In this document: in pieces, positions 55,293 through 64,000 of the stretch
Layout: each line of letters begins with the position of its first letter
How positions within the stretch are numbered: position 1 is the stretch's first letter
NCBI RefSeq assembly: GCF_009669305.1
Contig: NZ_SADB01000019.1
Location: forward strand, 22,690 to 86,689
Reading direction: 5' to 3'
From: Ancylomarina sp. 16SWW S1-10-2
GTDB taxonomy: Bacteria > Bacteroidota > Bacteroidia > Bacteroidales > Marinifilaceae
DNA: 64,000 bases
The notes under the pieces: model-generated
What the model was told of the DNA's origin: nothing
Databases searched by the model: none
The model's input: only the letters and a program-made list of their open reading frames with translations
Program-made: the position numbers and the translations under genes

Positions 55293-56551
55293 TGAACGAA
55301 CTCTTTATTATTATTGCCATGCTGATTCTTTCAGCATTTTTCTCAGGAATGGAAATCGCTTTTGTGGCTGCCAATAAATTGAGAATGGAGCTTGATAAGA
55401 ATAAGAATACGGTGACCTCTCGAATTGTTAATATCTTCAATAATCACCCAGGACACTATATTTCCACAATGTTGGTTGGTAATAATATTGCTTTGGTTGT
55501 TTATGGTATTATGATGGCTAAAATTCTTGAGCCTATTATTGCTTTATGGGTTGATTCTGCTTTGTTGATTATGACTATTCAAACATTCTTCTCAACGCTA
55601 TTGATTCTTTTTACAGCAGAGTTTTTACCTAAAACTCTCTTTAGATTAAATCCCAATTCTTCATTAAATCTGCTTGCCATACCAGTCATGTTTTTTTATG
55701 TGATTTTCTATCCAATCACTGTTTTAACTATGATGTTCTCAAAAAATATTATTAGTCGAGTATTAAATACTAATATTTCAGATATACAAGAGTCGCATGC
55801 CTTTGGTAAAGTTGATTTAGATCATTTGGTTCAAGAAGGGCAAGAAGGGCAATCTGTTTTGGATGAGGAAGAACATAATATGAAACTTTTTAGAAATGCA
55901 TTGGATTTTTCGAATGTGAAGTTGCGTGAATGTTATGTTCCTAGAACCGAAATTGAAGCGATGGAAATAGGAGGCGAAATAGAAGACTTAACGCAGCGTT
56001 TTATTGAAACGGGTTATTCTCGAATCATGATTTATAAGGAATCAATTGATAATATTATTGGTTATGTGCATTCTTCAGTATTATTTAGAAATCCTCAAAG
56101 TATAAAAGCTGCATTAAGTCGTGTTATTATTGTTCCTGAAACAATGGCTGCTCATAAACTTCTGAATTTGTTTACCCGTGAACGAAAAAGTGTTGCAGTT
56201 GTGGTTGATGAGTTTGGAGGAACATCGGGTATGCTTACCATTGAGGATATTATGGAGGAAATTTTTGGTGAGATTGAAGATGAGCATGATAATATTGATT
56301 TGATTGAAGAACAGTTGAGCGAAACAGAATTTATTTTTTCTGGTAGGATTGAGATTGATCATCTTAATGAAAAATACAAGCTTGGTTTTCCAGAATCAGA
56401 TGATTTTGAGACCCTGAATGGCTTTATTATTTTTAATCACGAAAGCATTCCTAATATTAATGAAGTTATTCAAATAGATGATTTCCGAATTCAAATTATT
56501 GAAGTTTCAAGTACACGTATTGATAAGGTTAAACTTTCTATCGTCTCTTAA
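55292..56551 (+). CDS. CNNM/CorC-family membrane protein (hemolysin-like)
   Basis: 419 residues. DUF21 membrane domain to about 180 (ILSAFFSGMEIAFVAANK near residue 11 is the diagnostic start), then two CBS domains (VPRTEIEAMEI, and VDEFGGTSGMLTIEDIMEEIFGEIEDEHD at about 300). A C-terminal CorC_HlyC domain fills about 335-418. Family members move Mg2+ or other cations or act in envelope maintenance. GldE of gliding bacteria belongs to this family, but no neighbouring gld gene supports that name here. Confidence 0.92.
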   Translation: MNELFIIIAMLILSAFFSGMEIAFVAANKLRMELDKNKNTVTSRIVNIFNNHPGHYISTMLVGNNIALVVYGIMMAKILEPIIALWVDSALLIMTIQTFFSTLLILFTAEFLPKTLFRLNPNSSLNLLAIPVMFFYVIFYPITVLTMMFSKNIISRVLNTNISDIQESHAFGKVDLDHLVQEGQEGQSVLDEEEHNMKLFRNALDFSNVKLRECYVPRTEIEAMEIGGEIEDLTQRFIETGYSRIMIYKESIDNIIGYVHSSVLFRNPQSIKAALSRVIIVPETMAAHKLLNLFTRERKSVAVVVDEFGGTSGMLTIEDIMEEIFGEIEDEHDNIDLIEEQLSETEFIFSGRIEIDHLNEKYKLGFPESDDFETLNGFIIFNHESIPNINEVIQIDDFRIQIIEVSSTRIDKVKLSIVS

Positions 56552-56802
56552 GATAGAATCTTTACTGCTAAAGTAAACTTCTTTTTTTACATGTTTATAA
56601 GGTTATTATGCTTCTTTAAAGACGAAATAGCCTTGTTCCTTTTTAGTGTAAAACGAGTTTAACTCTTCCTTCTTATTTGATAATATTTAATTGAATTGAT
56701 ATTTATCGATAAAAAGCTTAAAAGCTCTTAGTATAAAAGCATTTTCTTGTTCATTTTTTCGTACATTCGTACCCTATTTTAAGAATAATTAAATCTTTTT
56801 AG

Positions 56803-58926
56803 ATGGCAGCATTACAGAAAATAAGAAACCGCGGGGTTTTTATAGGAATTATAATTGGTGGAGCCTTATTGGCATTTATAGCTGGTGACGCATTGAAATC
56901 AGGTGGTTCTCTTTTAACAGATTCACGAAATGAAATGGCTGAAATTGCAGGGGAGTCTGTAAATATTCGTGATTTTCAGAACAGATTCAACCACAATCTT
57001 GAAGTGGCCAAAATGATGAGTGGTCAGAATTCAGTTTCTTCAGAACAATCGGATAAAATTAGAGAGCAAGTTTGGCAACAAATGGTTCAAGAAATTGTAA
57101 TGAATCGTGAGTACGATGAGTTAGGAATTAGCTTAACATCTCAAGAGTTGTTTGATATGGTTCAAGGTAATAATATTGATCCAACTATTCGTCAGCTTTT
57201 TACAGGTAAAGATGGCCAATTTGATAAAGAAAACGTTGTTGAAACGCTTAAGCAATTGATCTCTGCTCCAGACGGAACACCTCAAAAAGAATATTGGTTA
57301 AATATTGAAGAGCAGTTAATTGCTCAAAGAACATTAACTAAGTATAATACATTAATTGCTAAAGGACTTTATATTCCTACTCCATATGCCAAAAATATGG
57401 CAGGTAATGGTTCTAAGAAAGTTAGTTTTGATTATGTAGTGAAAAACTATAACTCAATTTCTGATTCAACTATAACTGTAACAGCTGAAGAAATTAAGGC
57501 TTATTACAACGAAAATAAAGAGTCGTTTCAACAAAGTGAGTCTAGAAAAATAGACTACGTGCCTTTTAATATAACACCATCTACTGAAGATTTCGCATAT
57601 ACTAAGAAATGGATCTCTGATTTGAAAGATGATTTTATTGCAGAAGAAAATGTTGTACAATTTGTAGAGTTAAATTCAGATACAAAATTCAATACTTATT
57701 ACTTTGCAAAGGATGAGAACTCAAATAAAGATCTTGATGCTTTTATGTTTTCTGGTAAAAAAGGTGATGTTTTTGGACCTTACGACGAAAATGATGCTTA
57801 TAAATTAGCTAAGATTTCTGACATTAAAATGATGGCAGATTCAGTTAAAGCTCGTCATATTCTAATTAGTCCTGTTAATGGTGATTTTAAAGCTGCTGAA
57901 GCTAAGGCTGACAGTTTAAAACAATTAATTGAAAAAGGTGCTGATTTTGCTGAAGTAGCTCAGGCTAATTCTGCTGACCAAGGTTCTGCTGTTAATGGTG
58001 GTGATTTAGGTTGGTTTACACAAGGGCGTATGGTTCCTGCGTTTAACGATGCCGCTTTCTCTTCAAAGAAAAATGAAATTAAGTTAGTGACTACTCAATA
58101 TGGTGCACATCTTATTCAAGTTGTAGCATTAAGTAAAGCTGTTAAGAAAGTACAAGTTGCTGTTCTTGATCGTAAAGTTGAAGCTAGCCAGAAAACTTTC
58201 CAAGCGGCTTATGCAGCAGCTCGTAAGTTTGCTGGTGAAAACCAAGAAAGAAAAGCTTTCTTTAAAGCTATTTCAGAACAAGGTTTAACTCGTCGTGTTG
58301 CAAATCTTAAGAAGGATACTAAATTAATCCCTGGACTTGAGAGTTCAAGAGAATTAGTTCAGATAGCTTACAAAACAGATAATATGGAATCTGTTCTTTT
58401 GAATAACGATAATTCTGCAGTGTTTGAGTTTGGTGATAAATTTGTTGTTGCTATTCTTTCGGATATTAAAGAAGAAGGATACGCTTCTGTAAATGATGTT
58501 CAAGCTACTGTAGAGAGAGAAGTTCGTAAAAATAAAAAAGCTGAAATGATGATAGCTTCAATGTCTAAAAATTCTAAAGGTTCTCAGTCATTATTGTCTG
58601 TAGCTCAAAAAGAAAATTTAGAAGTTAAAACTGCTGCTGATATTTCATTCCAGTCATTCCAAATTCCTGGTGCAGGTATCGAACCAAATGTAATTGCTAA
58701 TGCTAGTAATACTGAAAAAGGTAAGATTTCAGCTCCTATTAAAGGAAACCAAGGTGTGTATATGATTCGTGTAAATGAAGTGAAAGAAGATGCGATAACT
58801 GATGATGCTATCAATACTTTCAAAATTCGTATGAATCAGAATTTCCAGTACCGTTCAAATTATCAATCAATGCAAGTTCTTCGTAAGAACGCAAATATTG
58901 ATGATAAGCGTTACATGTTCTATTAA
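56803..58926 (+). CDS. PpiD/SurA-type periplasmic peptidyl-prolyl isomerase
   Basis: 707 residues. A single N-terminal helix (about 13-30) anchors it. A SurA-like chaperone region follows (about 45-240), and one parvulin domain lies at about 348-450 (VKARHILISP, GADFAEVAQANSADQG, GGDLGWFTQGRMVPAFNDAAFS). The long C-terminal part is again chaperone-like. It assists folding of exported and outer-membrane proteins. Monocistronic. Confidence 0.92.
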   Translation: MAALQKIRNRGVFIGIIIGGALLAFIAGDALKSGGSLLTDSRNEMAEIAGESVNIRDFQNRFNHNLEVAKMMSGQNSVSSEQSDKIREQVWQQMVQEIVMNREYDELGISLTSQELFDMVQGNNIDPTIRQLFTGKDGQFDKENVVETLKQLISAPDGTPQKEYWLNIEEQLIAQRTLTKYNTLIAKGLYIPTPYAKNMAGNGSKKVSFDYVVKNYNSISDSTITVTAEEIKAYYNENKESFQQSESRKIDYVPFNITPSTEDFAYTKKWISDLKDDFIAEENVVQFVELNSDTKFNTYYFAKDENSNKDLDAFMFSGKKGDVFGPYDENDAYKLAKISDIKMMADSVKARHILISPVNGDFKAAEAKADSLKQLIEKGADFAEVAQANSADQGSAVNGGDLGWFTQGRMVPAFNDAAFSSKKNEIKLVTTQYGAHLIQVVALSKAVKKVQVAVLDRKVEASQKTFQAAYAAARKFAGENQERKAFFKAISEQGLTRRVANLKKDTKLIPGLESSRELVQIAYKTDNMESVLLNNDNSAVFEFGDKFVVAILSDIKEEGYASVNDVQATVEREVRKNKKAEMMIASMSKNSKGSQSLLSVAQKENLEVKTAADISFQSFQIPGAGIEPNVIANASNTEKGKISAPIKGNQGVYMIRVNEVKEDAITDDAINTFKIRMNQNFQYRSNYQSMQVLRKNANIDDKRYMFY

Positions 58927-58974
58927 TAGAAAAAATGACATTGAGAGTTATTACTCTTTACGTCTAAATCATAT

Positions 58975-59010
58975 AGAGCGAGATAGGAAACTGTCTCGCT
59001 CTTTTTTTTA
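58975..59010 (+). terminator. Terminator after the PpiD-like gene
   Basis: AGAGCGAGA and TCTCGCTCT around TAGGAAACTG, then T8. Its core recurs after the PhnA gene at 59906. Confidence 0.9.
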
Positions 59011-59047
59011 TCGTGTATTTTTAGAATCTATTATGCTGAAGCGAGAA

Positions 59048-59308
59048 ATGCGATAGGTTTGTTACGTTTATTTTTCTATTATTTTTGTGGTTAGGGTTTG
59101 TTCAAATAAAGACTTATCTTAAGATGAATTTAATAGATTGTATGAATATTATTAGTGCCTTTATTTGCTAGAACAAATTGGTGAGTTTAATCTTGCTTAT
59201 ATTGGTAATGTGGAGATAGATAAGACCAAGCCAATTGTTGAGCAGTTAATGATGAATTTATACGATAGAATTCAGAAAATTATAAAATTAAATTACAATA
59301 AAATATGA
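59048..59308 (+). pseudogene. Gene remnant with TAA/TAG-only interruptions
   Basis: One frame runs from ATG 59048 to TGA 59306-59308, broken by TAG 59054, TAA 59120 and TAG 59153; no frameshift is needed. The last third reads as protein (EQIGEFNLAYIGNVEIDK, then a helix ending in LMMNLYDRIQKI). The front has a hydrophobic run that ends in Cys, like a lipoprotein signal (IIFVVRVC). The terminal TGA overlaps the ATG of the PhnA gene (ATGA), a sign of former translational coupling. The family is not recognised. Confidence 0.45.
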
Positions 59309-59883
59309 GTGTTTTAAAGGAATTACAAGCAAGAAGTGGTTCGGTTTGCGAACTTTGTGGAGCTATTGATAATTTAGGTGTATATGAAGTGCCACCAGCA
59401 GCCAAAGAGGGTACTGATAAATGTTTATTGCTATGTTCTACTTGTTCTGGACAGCTAGAAGATTCTGAAAAGGTAGATGCGAACCATTGGAGATGTTTGA
59501 ATGATAGTATGTGGAGTGAAGTACCTGCTGTGCAAGTAATGGCTTGGCGTATGCTCAACAGACTAAAGGATGAAGGATGGCCTCAAGATTTGCTTGATAT
59601 GCTTTATTTGGATGAAGAAACAATGGCTTGGGCAAAAGCAACTGGTGAAGATGTGGCTGAAGAAGATAAAGTAATACACAAGGATGTTAATGGAGTGGTT
59701 CTTCAATCTGGAGATTCTGTTGTACTGATTAAAGATCTTAATGTAAAAGGTGGTGGATTTACTGCAAAACGTGGAACACATGTTCGTAATATCTCATTAG
59801 ATTACGATAATGCAGAGTTTATCGAAGGTCGAGTAAGCGGTCAGATGATTGTTATTTTAACACAATATGTGAAGAAGGCTTAA
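59305..59883 (+). CDS. PhnA-family (YjdM-like) zinc-ribbon protein
   Basis: 192 residues. N-terminal zinc ribbon with CELCG near residue 15 and CSTC near 50. The C-terminal part has the PhnA signature: HKDVNGVVLQSGDSVVLIKDL, then KRGTHVRNISLDYDNAEFIEGR and a final short strand ending MIVILTQYVKK. Despite the name it is not an alkylphosphonate enzyme in most genomes; function is unproven. Its ATG overlaps the stop of a decayed frame. Confidence 0.88.
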   Translation: MSVLKELQARSGSVCELCGAIDNLGVYEVPPAAKEGTDKCLLLCSTCSGQLEDSEKVDANHWRCLNDSMWSEVPAVQVMAWRMLNRLKDEGWPQDLLDMLYLDEETMAWAKATGEDVAEEDKVIHKDVNGVVLQSGDSVVLIKDLNVKGGGFTAKRGTHVRNISLDYDNAEFIEGRVSGQMIVILTQYVKKA

Positions 59884-59905
59884 GCCTAACTAGCGTAATT
59901 ATATT

Positions 59906-59937
59906 TAAAGCGAGATGGGAGACTGTCTCGCTTTTTA
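59906..59937 (+). terminator. Terminator after the PhnA-family gene
   Basis: AAAGCGAGA and TCTCGCTTT around TGGGAGACTG, then T. The rest of the 323-base gap to the protease gene shows nothing except the terminator at 60152. Confidence 0.88.
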
Positions 59938-60151
59938 ATTTTCTGTCATCATGTATTATATAGAAGTGCGGAAAGCACCTGATTTTGGCTGAGAATACAT
60001 TTGTAGTAAAATTTGATTCTGTTTCTTTCATAAGACATATTGGTGATTTATAATTCAATGAATTATTACTGATGTGCTATTAGAAATTCTGAAGCTTTGA
60101 ATATAAGAGAAGAATTCATGGGTACATATTTTGGTACAACTACACCAAAAT

Positions 60152-60185
60152 AAAAGCCGCAAACATAATCAGTTTGCGGCTTTTG
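60152..60185 (-). terminator. Terminator of the tricorn-like protease gene
   Basis: AAAAGCCGCAAAC and GTTTGCGGCTTTT form a perfect 13-bp stem around ATAATCA. Confidence 0.9.
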
Positions 60186-60206
60186 ATATAAGAATTAATA
60201 TCGTGT

Positions 60207-63200
60207 CTATTTTTGATCTAGTTCTTCAAGAAGTACTTCTACTGCTTTTTTAAGTTGTTGATCCACTCCTTGACTAACAACATCATAATCGTAAAGAACC
60301 TTGTAGTCTGGTTCGAGTTGTTTGTTCTCTAGAAAATCACCTTCAGAATCGACATAACCAATTTGTGGAATTCCAAAGTACATATTTCCATTCATCAGTG
60401 TTTCCCACCATACTGAGGTCATGGTTCCTGCAACTGGAGCTCCAACAAGTTTTCCTAGTCCCATTGTTTTATATACCCAAGGTGTTCCATGAGCATTGGA
60501 GTAGTTGCCTTCGCTTATTAGCATGATTGATGGTTTTTTCCATCTCTTACGTGGTTGTTCACCAATTTTTTGTCCGCGTGGCAACTGAGTTAGATATTTT
60601 TTCCCACTAAAAAGGACTTCGATATCTTCGTGCATATGTCCACCACCATTGTATCGTGTATCTACAACTATTGCTTCCATATTATTGTAACGTCCCATTA
60701 CTTCAGAATAGACAGTTCTAAAACTATCATCATTCATTCCTTTAATGTGGACATAACCGATTCTACCATTGGAAAGTTTTTCGGTTTCAGCTCTACGCTG
60801 TTTCACCCATCTTTCATACAGCAGATTATCGAAATTACTCCTCGAGATTGGTTTAATTACTTCATCCCAACGTTCTTTGTTTGTAGGATTGTAAAAACTT
60901 AGTAATGTGTTTTTACCTTTCTTATGATTTAAGAGAGGGTAGTAGTCCATTCCTTTTGTAATTTCAACGCCATCTATTTTCTCAAGAATACAAGCTATTG
61001 TTGCTTTCGATTTAGCTTTTTTAAGTGGTGATTTGTCTACAATCTCTGCAATTCGTAATCCATTACCTTGATAATTATTGTCGAAGAAAACACCTAATAC
61101 AGCAGTTGCGTCGGCATTTGCATGTCTAACTCTAGCTCCCGATCCTGTATGTGAAGCATTTAGCTCACCTAATAGTTCACTTAGTAGCTCAGCAAAATCA
61201 TATGAATTATTAATATATGGTAAAAAGCGTTTGTATTCTACTTTGTAAGCATCCCAATCAACCCCATTCATATCTGCACGGTAGAACTTATCTTTTGTTT
61301 GTCTCCATACATGTTCAAATAGATATTCACGTTCGGCATCTTCATTCAAATTCATTTCAGCTTTATAGCTGATATTTTTACGCTTATTGTTAGCTGTAGC
61401 AATACGAATAAATCGACTTCCTGAACGTAAAAAGATATATTTTCCATCTTTAGTGATGCTCATATCCGAGCTATAACCTGATAGTTTAAGAACTTTTTTT
61501 GTTTCTTCATTCTTAAAATCATGCATCCAAAGATCGTAACCTTTTTCAAACTTGCTTAAATAATACAGTTTGTCTCCTTTGGGAGTCATTACTGCATCAG
61601 CTAAGTTTGATGAGTTAATGGTTAAGCGGGTAATTCTATCTTCACAATCATTGGTATCTATTTTAAGATCTTCAATTTTTTCTTTGTCTTTCTTATTTTT
61701 TTTATCCTTCTTCTCATCCTCTTTATCAGCTTCCTCTTTCTTATTTTCTTTGTCAAGAGCATCTTGAAGTTCGGCTTCTTCCTTGCTCATATTGAATTTA
61801 TCAAAAGCATCTTGAGTAAAGAACATAGCAAATACATCGTTTTGTGATCCCCAACTTGCCTGATTACGCATACCAAAACGGTCGGATGTCCAAATCATAG
61901 CTTTTCCACCCATTATCCATTTTGCATTTCCGTCGATATAGCCAGAATTGGTTAAGTCTGTTATGTTGCCATTACCTTGGGCATCTATCAAACCGATATC
62001 AGAGTTTGGCCAACGAGTTTTGGCATTATAATCCATCAAAAACCATTTTCCGTCTGGCGACCATTCAAAATATAAATCGCTATCGGTATATGAATAGTTC
62101 CACTTGCCTTCTAGTATCGTTCTTGTTTTTTTACTTTTCAGATTAATAACTTGCAGTTCAGCTCTATTGGCTAAGTATGCAATTTCTTTTCCATCAGGAG
62201 AATATACAGGACGGAATGTTTCCTCCGAATTGGCTAGTATTTCGTCTTCAACCAATAAAGTAGAATGTGTAAAGTCAATCTCTTCTTTATTTTTGATTTT
62301 TGTACGGTATAAATTCCAGCTTCCATTACGCTCACTTGCATAAACTAAACTTTTTCCGTCAGGACTAAAGCTAACACTTCGTTCTTGTTCAGGCGTATTT
62401 GTAATTTGTTTCGTTGTTGAAAAATCTACCGATGTTACATAGACTTCACCTCTTACTATAAATGCTATTTCCTTCCCATCAGGTGATACCGACATTTCGC
62501 TTGCGCCCGATGATTTTGAAACAAAAGTGTTTTGGTAAGCCGTATGATCTGTTTTAATATTAATATTTACTTTTTCAGATGTACCAGTTGCTGTTTGTGT
62601 ATATATTTCTCCTCGAAAACCATAACACAGTGTATTGTTATCACTTACCGATAGGAATCGAACAGGATTGTCTTCAAACTTTGTTATTTGAGTTTTTTGC
62701 TGTGGATTTTTTGCATCCATCTTCCAAATATTGAAAGAACCTGACTTTTCACTTAGGTAATAGATAGAAGATTCATCCTCATTATATACGGGTTGACGAT
62801 CTTCACCTTTATAGCTGGTTAAAAAGCTATGTTTGCCACTTGCGATATCAAAAATTTTAATATCACGAGTTACCGATGAAGTGTGATGTTTTCTCCATGC
62901 ATTCTCACCAGCTTTTTTATCTGTATATATAAGCTGAGTCATCTCTTTATTGTAACGAGCATCTTCAGCTGGTGTGGTTATTATTTGAGTTTCACGTCCA
63001 CCATCTACCGATACGGAATAAAGTTCGGTAAGATAACTCTTAGGGAACATAGCATTTTTATAAGTATCAGCAAGTGCTGCCATAAATAGGATTGATTTTC
63101 CATCTGGCGTAAATGAACTTGGTATTTCTTTTGCTGAATTTGTCGTAAGTCGTTTTGGAGTTCCTCCATCAGCCGACATCAAATAAATATCGAAATTCCC

Positions 63201-63461
63201 ATTACGGTCCGATGCAAAAGCAAGCGTTGTGCCATCTGGCGACCAAATAGCATTATAGTCGTAGGCAGAATTTGTGGTTAATCTTATTGCTTCACCACCT
63301 TTGGTATTCACCTTATATATGTCGCCCATATAATTGAATACAATAGTTTTTCCATTGGGAGAGATACTTGGGTATCGCATCCATAGCGGATTTGCTTGAG
63401 CCCATATACTCGTAGTAGCTAGTAATAGGATGGCTCCGATAAATAGTTTTTTAAGATTCAT
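60207..63461 (-). CDS. Tricorn-like S41 protease with N-terminal beta-propeller
   Basis: 1084 residues. Signal peptide ending WAQA at residue 22, so periplasmic or secreted. Repeats of the PD40 type (SPDGTTLAFASDRNGNFDIYL, SPDGKEIAYLANR and similar) form two propellers to about 690, interrupted by a very charged Lys/Glu loop at about 590-625. The peptidase part has ELNASHTGSG at about 800 and nucleophile S988 in ISEGNYSNAHG, with WWETLMNG after it, as in archaeal tricorn. Such enzymes degrade peptides; physiological substrate unknown. Monocistronic, with a terminator at 60152. Confidence 0.92.
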   Translation of the reverse strand: MNLKKLFIGAILLLATTSIWAQANPLWMRYPSISPNGKTIVFNYMGDIYKVNTKGGEAIRLTTNSAYDYNAIWSPDGTTLAFASDRNGNFDIYLMSADGGTPKRLTTNSAKEIPSSFTPDGKSILFMAALADTYKNAMFPKSYLTELYSVSVDGGRETQIITTPAEDARYNKEMTQLIYTDKKAGENAWRKHHTSSVTRDIKIFDIASGKHSFLTSYKGEDRQPVYNEDESSIYYLSEKSGSFNIWKMDAKNPQQKTQITKFEDNPVRFLSVSDNNTLCYGFRGEIYTQTATGTSEKVNINIKTDHTAYQNTFVSKSSGASEMSVSPDGKEIAFIVRGEVYVTSVDFSTTKQITNTPEQERSVSFSPDGKSLVYASERNGSWNLYRTKIKNKEEIDFTHSTLLVEDEILANSEETFRPVYSPDGKEIAYLANRAELQVINLKSKKTRTILEGKWNYSYTDSDLYFEWSPDGKWFLMDYNAKTRWPNSDIGLIDAQGNGNITDLTNSGYIDGNAKWIMGGKAMIWTSDRFGMRNQASWGSQNDVFAMFFTQDAFDKFNMSKEEAELQDALDKENKKEEADKEDEKKDKKNKKDKEKIEDLKIDTNDCEDRITRLTINSSNLADAVMTPKGDKLYYLSKFEKGYDLWMHDFKNEETKKVLKLSGYSSDMSITKDGKYIFLRSGSRFIRIATANNKRKNISYKAEMNLNEDAEREYLFEHVWRQTKDKFYRADMNGVDWDAYKVEYKRFLPYINNSYDFAELLSELLGELNASHTGSGARVRHANADATAVLGVFFDNNYQGNGLRIAEIVDKSPLKKAKSKATIACILEKIDGVEITKGMDYYPLLNHKKGKNTLLSFYNPTNKERWDEVIKPISRSNFDNLLYERWVKQRRAETEKLSNGRIGYVHIKGMNDDSFRTVYSEVMGRYNNMEAIVVDTRYNGGGHMHEDIEVLFSGKKYLTQLPRGQKIGEQPRKRWKKPSIMLISEGNYSNAHGTPWVYKTMGLGKLVGAPVAGTMTSVWWETLMNGNMYFGIPQIGYVDSEGDFLENKQLEPDYKVLYDYDVVSQGVDQQLKKAVEVLLEELDQK

Positions 63462-63850
63462 GGTCTGTTTTAGTTATATGAATTTGATCTATTCTATATG
63501 TGAGTTGATATATTAAAGTGAAATTATAGCGTAGCAAAATTATTAATATAGTGAAATAACTGTTACGATGTCGTATTCTAAATAAAAAGCAATTTTGGTT
63601 TATCTATATAAGTGTGTTTCCATAATTGTTAGATAATAATAAATGCAAGGTATATTTTAAATATAATGAAGTAATAAATTATTCGATAAACATAGTTTAT
63701 TTATGGATGTATCCTTTATTGGGTGCTATTTTAGTTTTGTTTGTTATGATTTCTTATTAGAATTATTCCTTTTTTATATAGTTGTGTGTCTTGATTATTA
63801 GTGCATTAGTATTTTTTTTGCATAAAACTTTCACTTCGCATTAGGAAAGT
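63462..63850. other. Intergenic region upstream of the protease gene
   Basis: About 390 bases of very AT-rich sequence without a coding frame. It must hold the promoter of the leftward protease gene, but no TAnnTTTG with correct spacing stands out. The right part is rich in A and T runs, as expected upstream of a strong promoter. Confidence 0.45.
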
Positions 63851-63865
63851 TGGAAATAAAAACCC

Positions 63866-64000
63866 TATATTTGCACTCGCTTTAAGAGAGAGGCAAGGTC
63901 TTTGAATCGTTTGTAAGTATTGAAAACGTTGGGGTGACCCGATAAAAACAATTAAAAAATAAACGAAAAAAGATTTGTAGATTTAGAATTAAAGTTCTTA
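63866..64000 (+). promoter_or_regulatory. Strong promoter and leader, probably of an rRNA operon
   Basis: TATATTTG at 63866-63873, followed by CACTCGC, is the form of -7 region I associate with Bacteroidota rRNA operons. About 20 bases further on, GGTCTTTGAATC resembles the boxA-like antitermination element (GTTCTTTGAC) of rRNA leaders. No coding frame follows to the window end. The 16S gene itself is not in the window, so this is inference. Confidence 0.5.

Noticed and set aside
55292-56551. Naming the CNNM/CorC protein gldE
   Set aside because: GldE belongs to the same family, but no gld, mutY or ssb neighbour supports it.
1-64000. tRNA genes, CRISPR arrays, insertion sequences, prophage
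   Set aside because: No T-loop-like GTTCGANTC in a cloverleaf context, no regularly spaced repeats, no transposase, integrase or phage gene in any frame.

Overview
The window is one AT-rich chromosomal segment of a Bacteroidota bacterium, most likely from the order Bacteroidales or Marinilabiliales. The evidence is the gene content: glycine-lipid type acyltransferase pair, Bacteroidota-type FtsL, MraY with a long insert, a BlaI/M56 pair with a TonB C-terminal domain, a TPR secretory protein and DUF3124. The promoter grammar agrees: wherever promoters are visible they follow TTG or TTTG, 18-20 bases, then TAnnTTTG, and Shine-Dalgarno sequences are largely absent. No species can be named from sequence alone.

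Layout. 0-4.8 kb: the end of leuS, three tandem YitT-type membrane proteins and a LytM-type M23 peptidase. 4.8-10.2 kb: purN, then acpP-fabF-rnc (fatty-acid synthesis and RNA processing), then lepA on the opposite strand. 10.2-12.6 kb: a small lineage-specific islet of short membrane proteins and decaying genes. Two of its reading frames are broken only by TAA/TAG codons. 12.7-19.7 kb: a conserved Bacteroidota protein, a BlaI/M56 sensor pair with two clear operators, a two-component system, an orphan small-RNA-like locus and a SPOR protein. 19.8-25.9 kb: a long PurF-like enzyme, a lipid acyltransferase pair, miaB and yqeY. 25.9-42.5 kb: a complete dcw division and cell-wall cluster read leftwards (mraZ-rsmH-ftsL-ftsI-murE-mraY-murD-ftsW-murG-murC-ftsQ-ftsA-ftsZ-ftsZ), ending in two ftsZ genes and led by three MraZ boxes at exact 10-bp period. 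42.9-46.7 kb: accessory genes, including a DUF1016 nuclease followed by an attC-like palindrome. 46.8-60 kb: aspartate kinase, mfd-coaX, a TPR protein with lptC, a CNNM/CorC-type transporter, a PpiD-like chaperone and a PhnA-family protein. 60.2-63.5 kb: a tricorn-like S41 protease. The right end carries a strong promoter and a leader that looks like the start of an rRNA operon, whose genes would lie outside the window.

Most genes are housekeeping. The observations I rate highest are: (1) reading frames interrupted exclusively by TAA/TAG at places where Gln codons would fit, at three separate loci, two of them ending in TGA overlapped with the next gene's ATG; (2) a DUF1016 gene followed immediately by an attC-like foldable site; (3) tandem, apparently intact ftsZ paralogues inside the dcw cluster; (4) a promoter-terminator pair with no reading frame between (candidate small RNA); (5) BlaI and MraZ operators that can be read base by base. 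I saw no tRNA, CRISPR array, insertion sequence or prophage.
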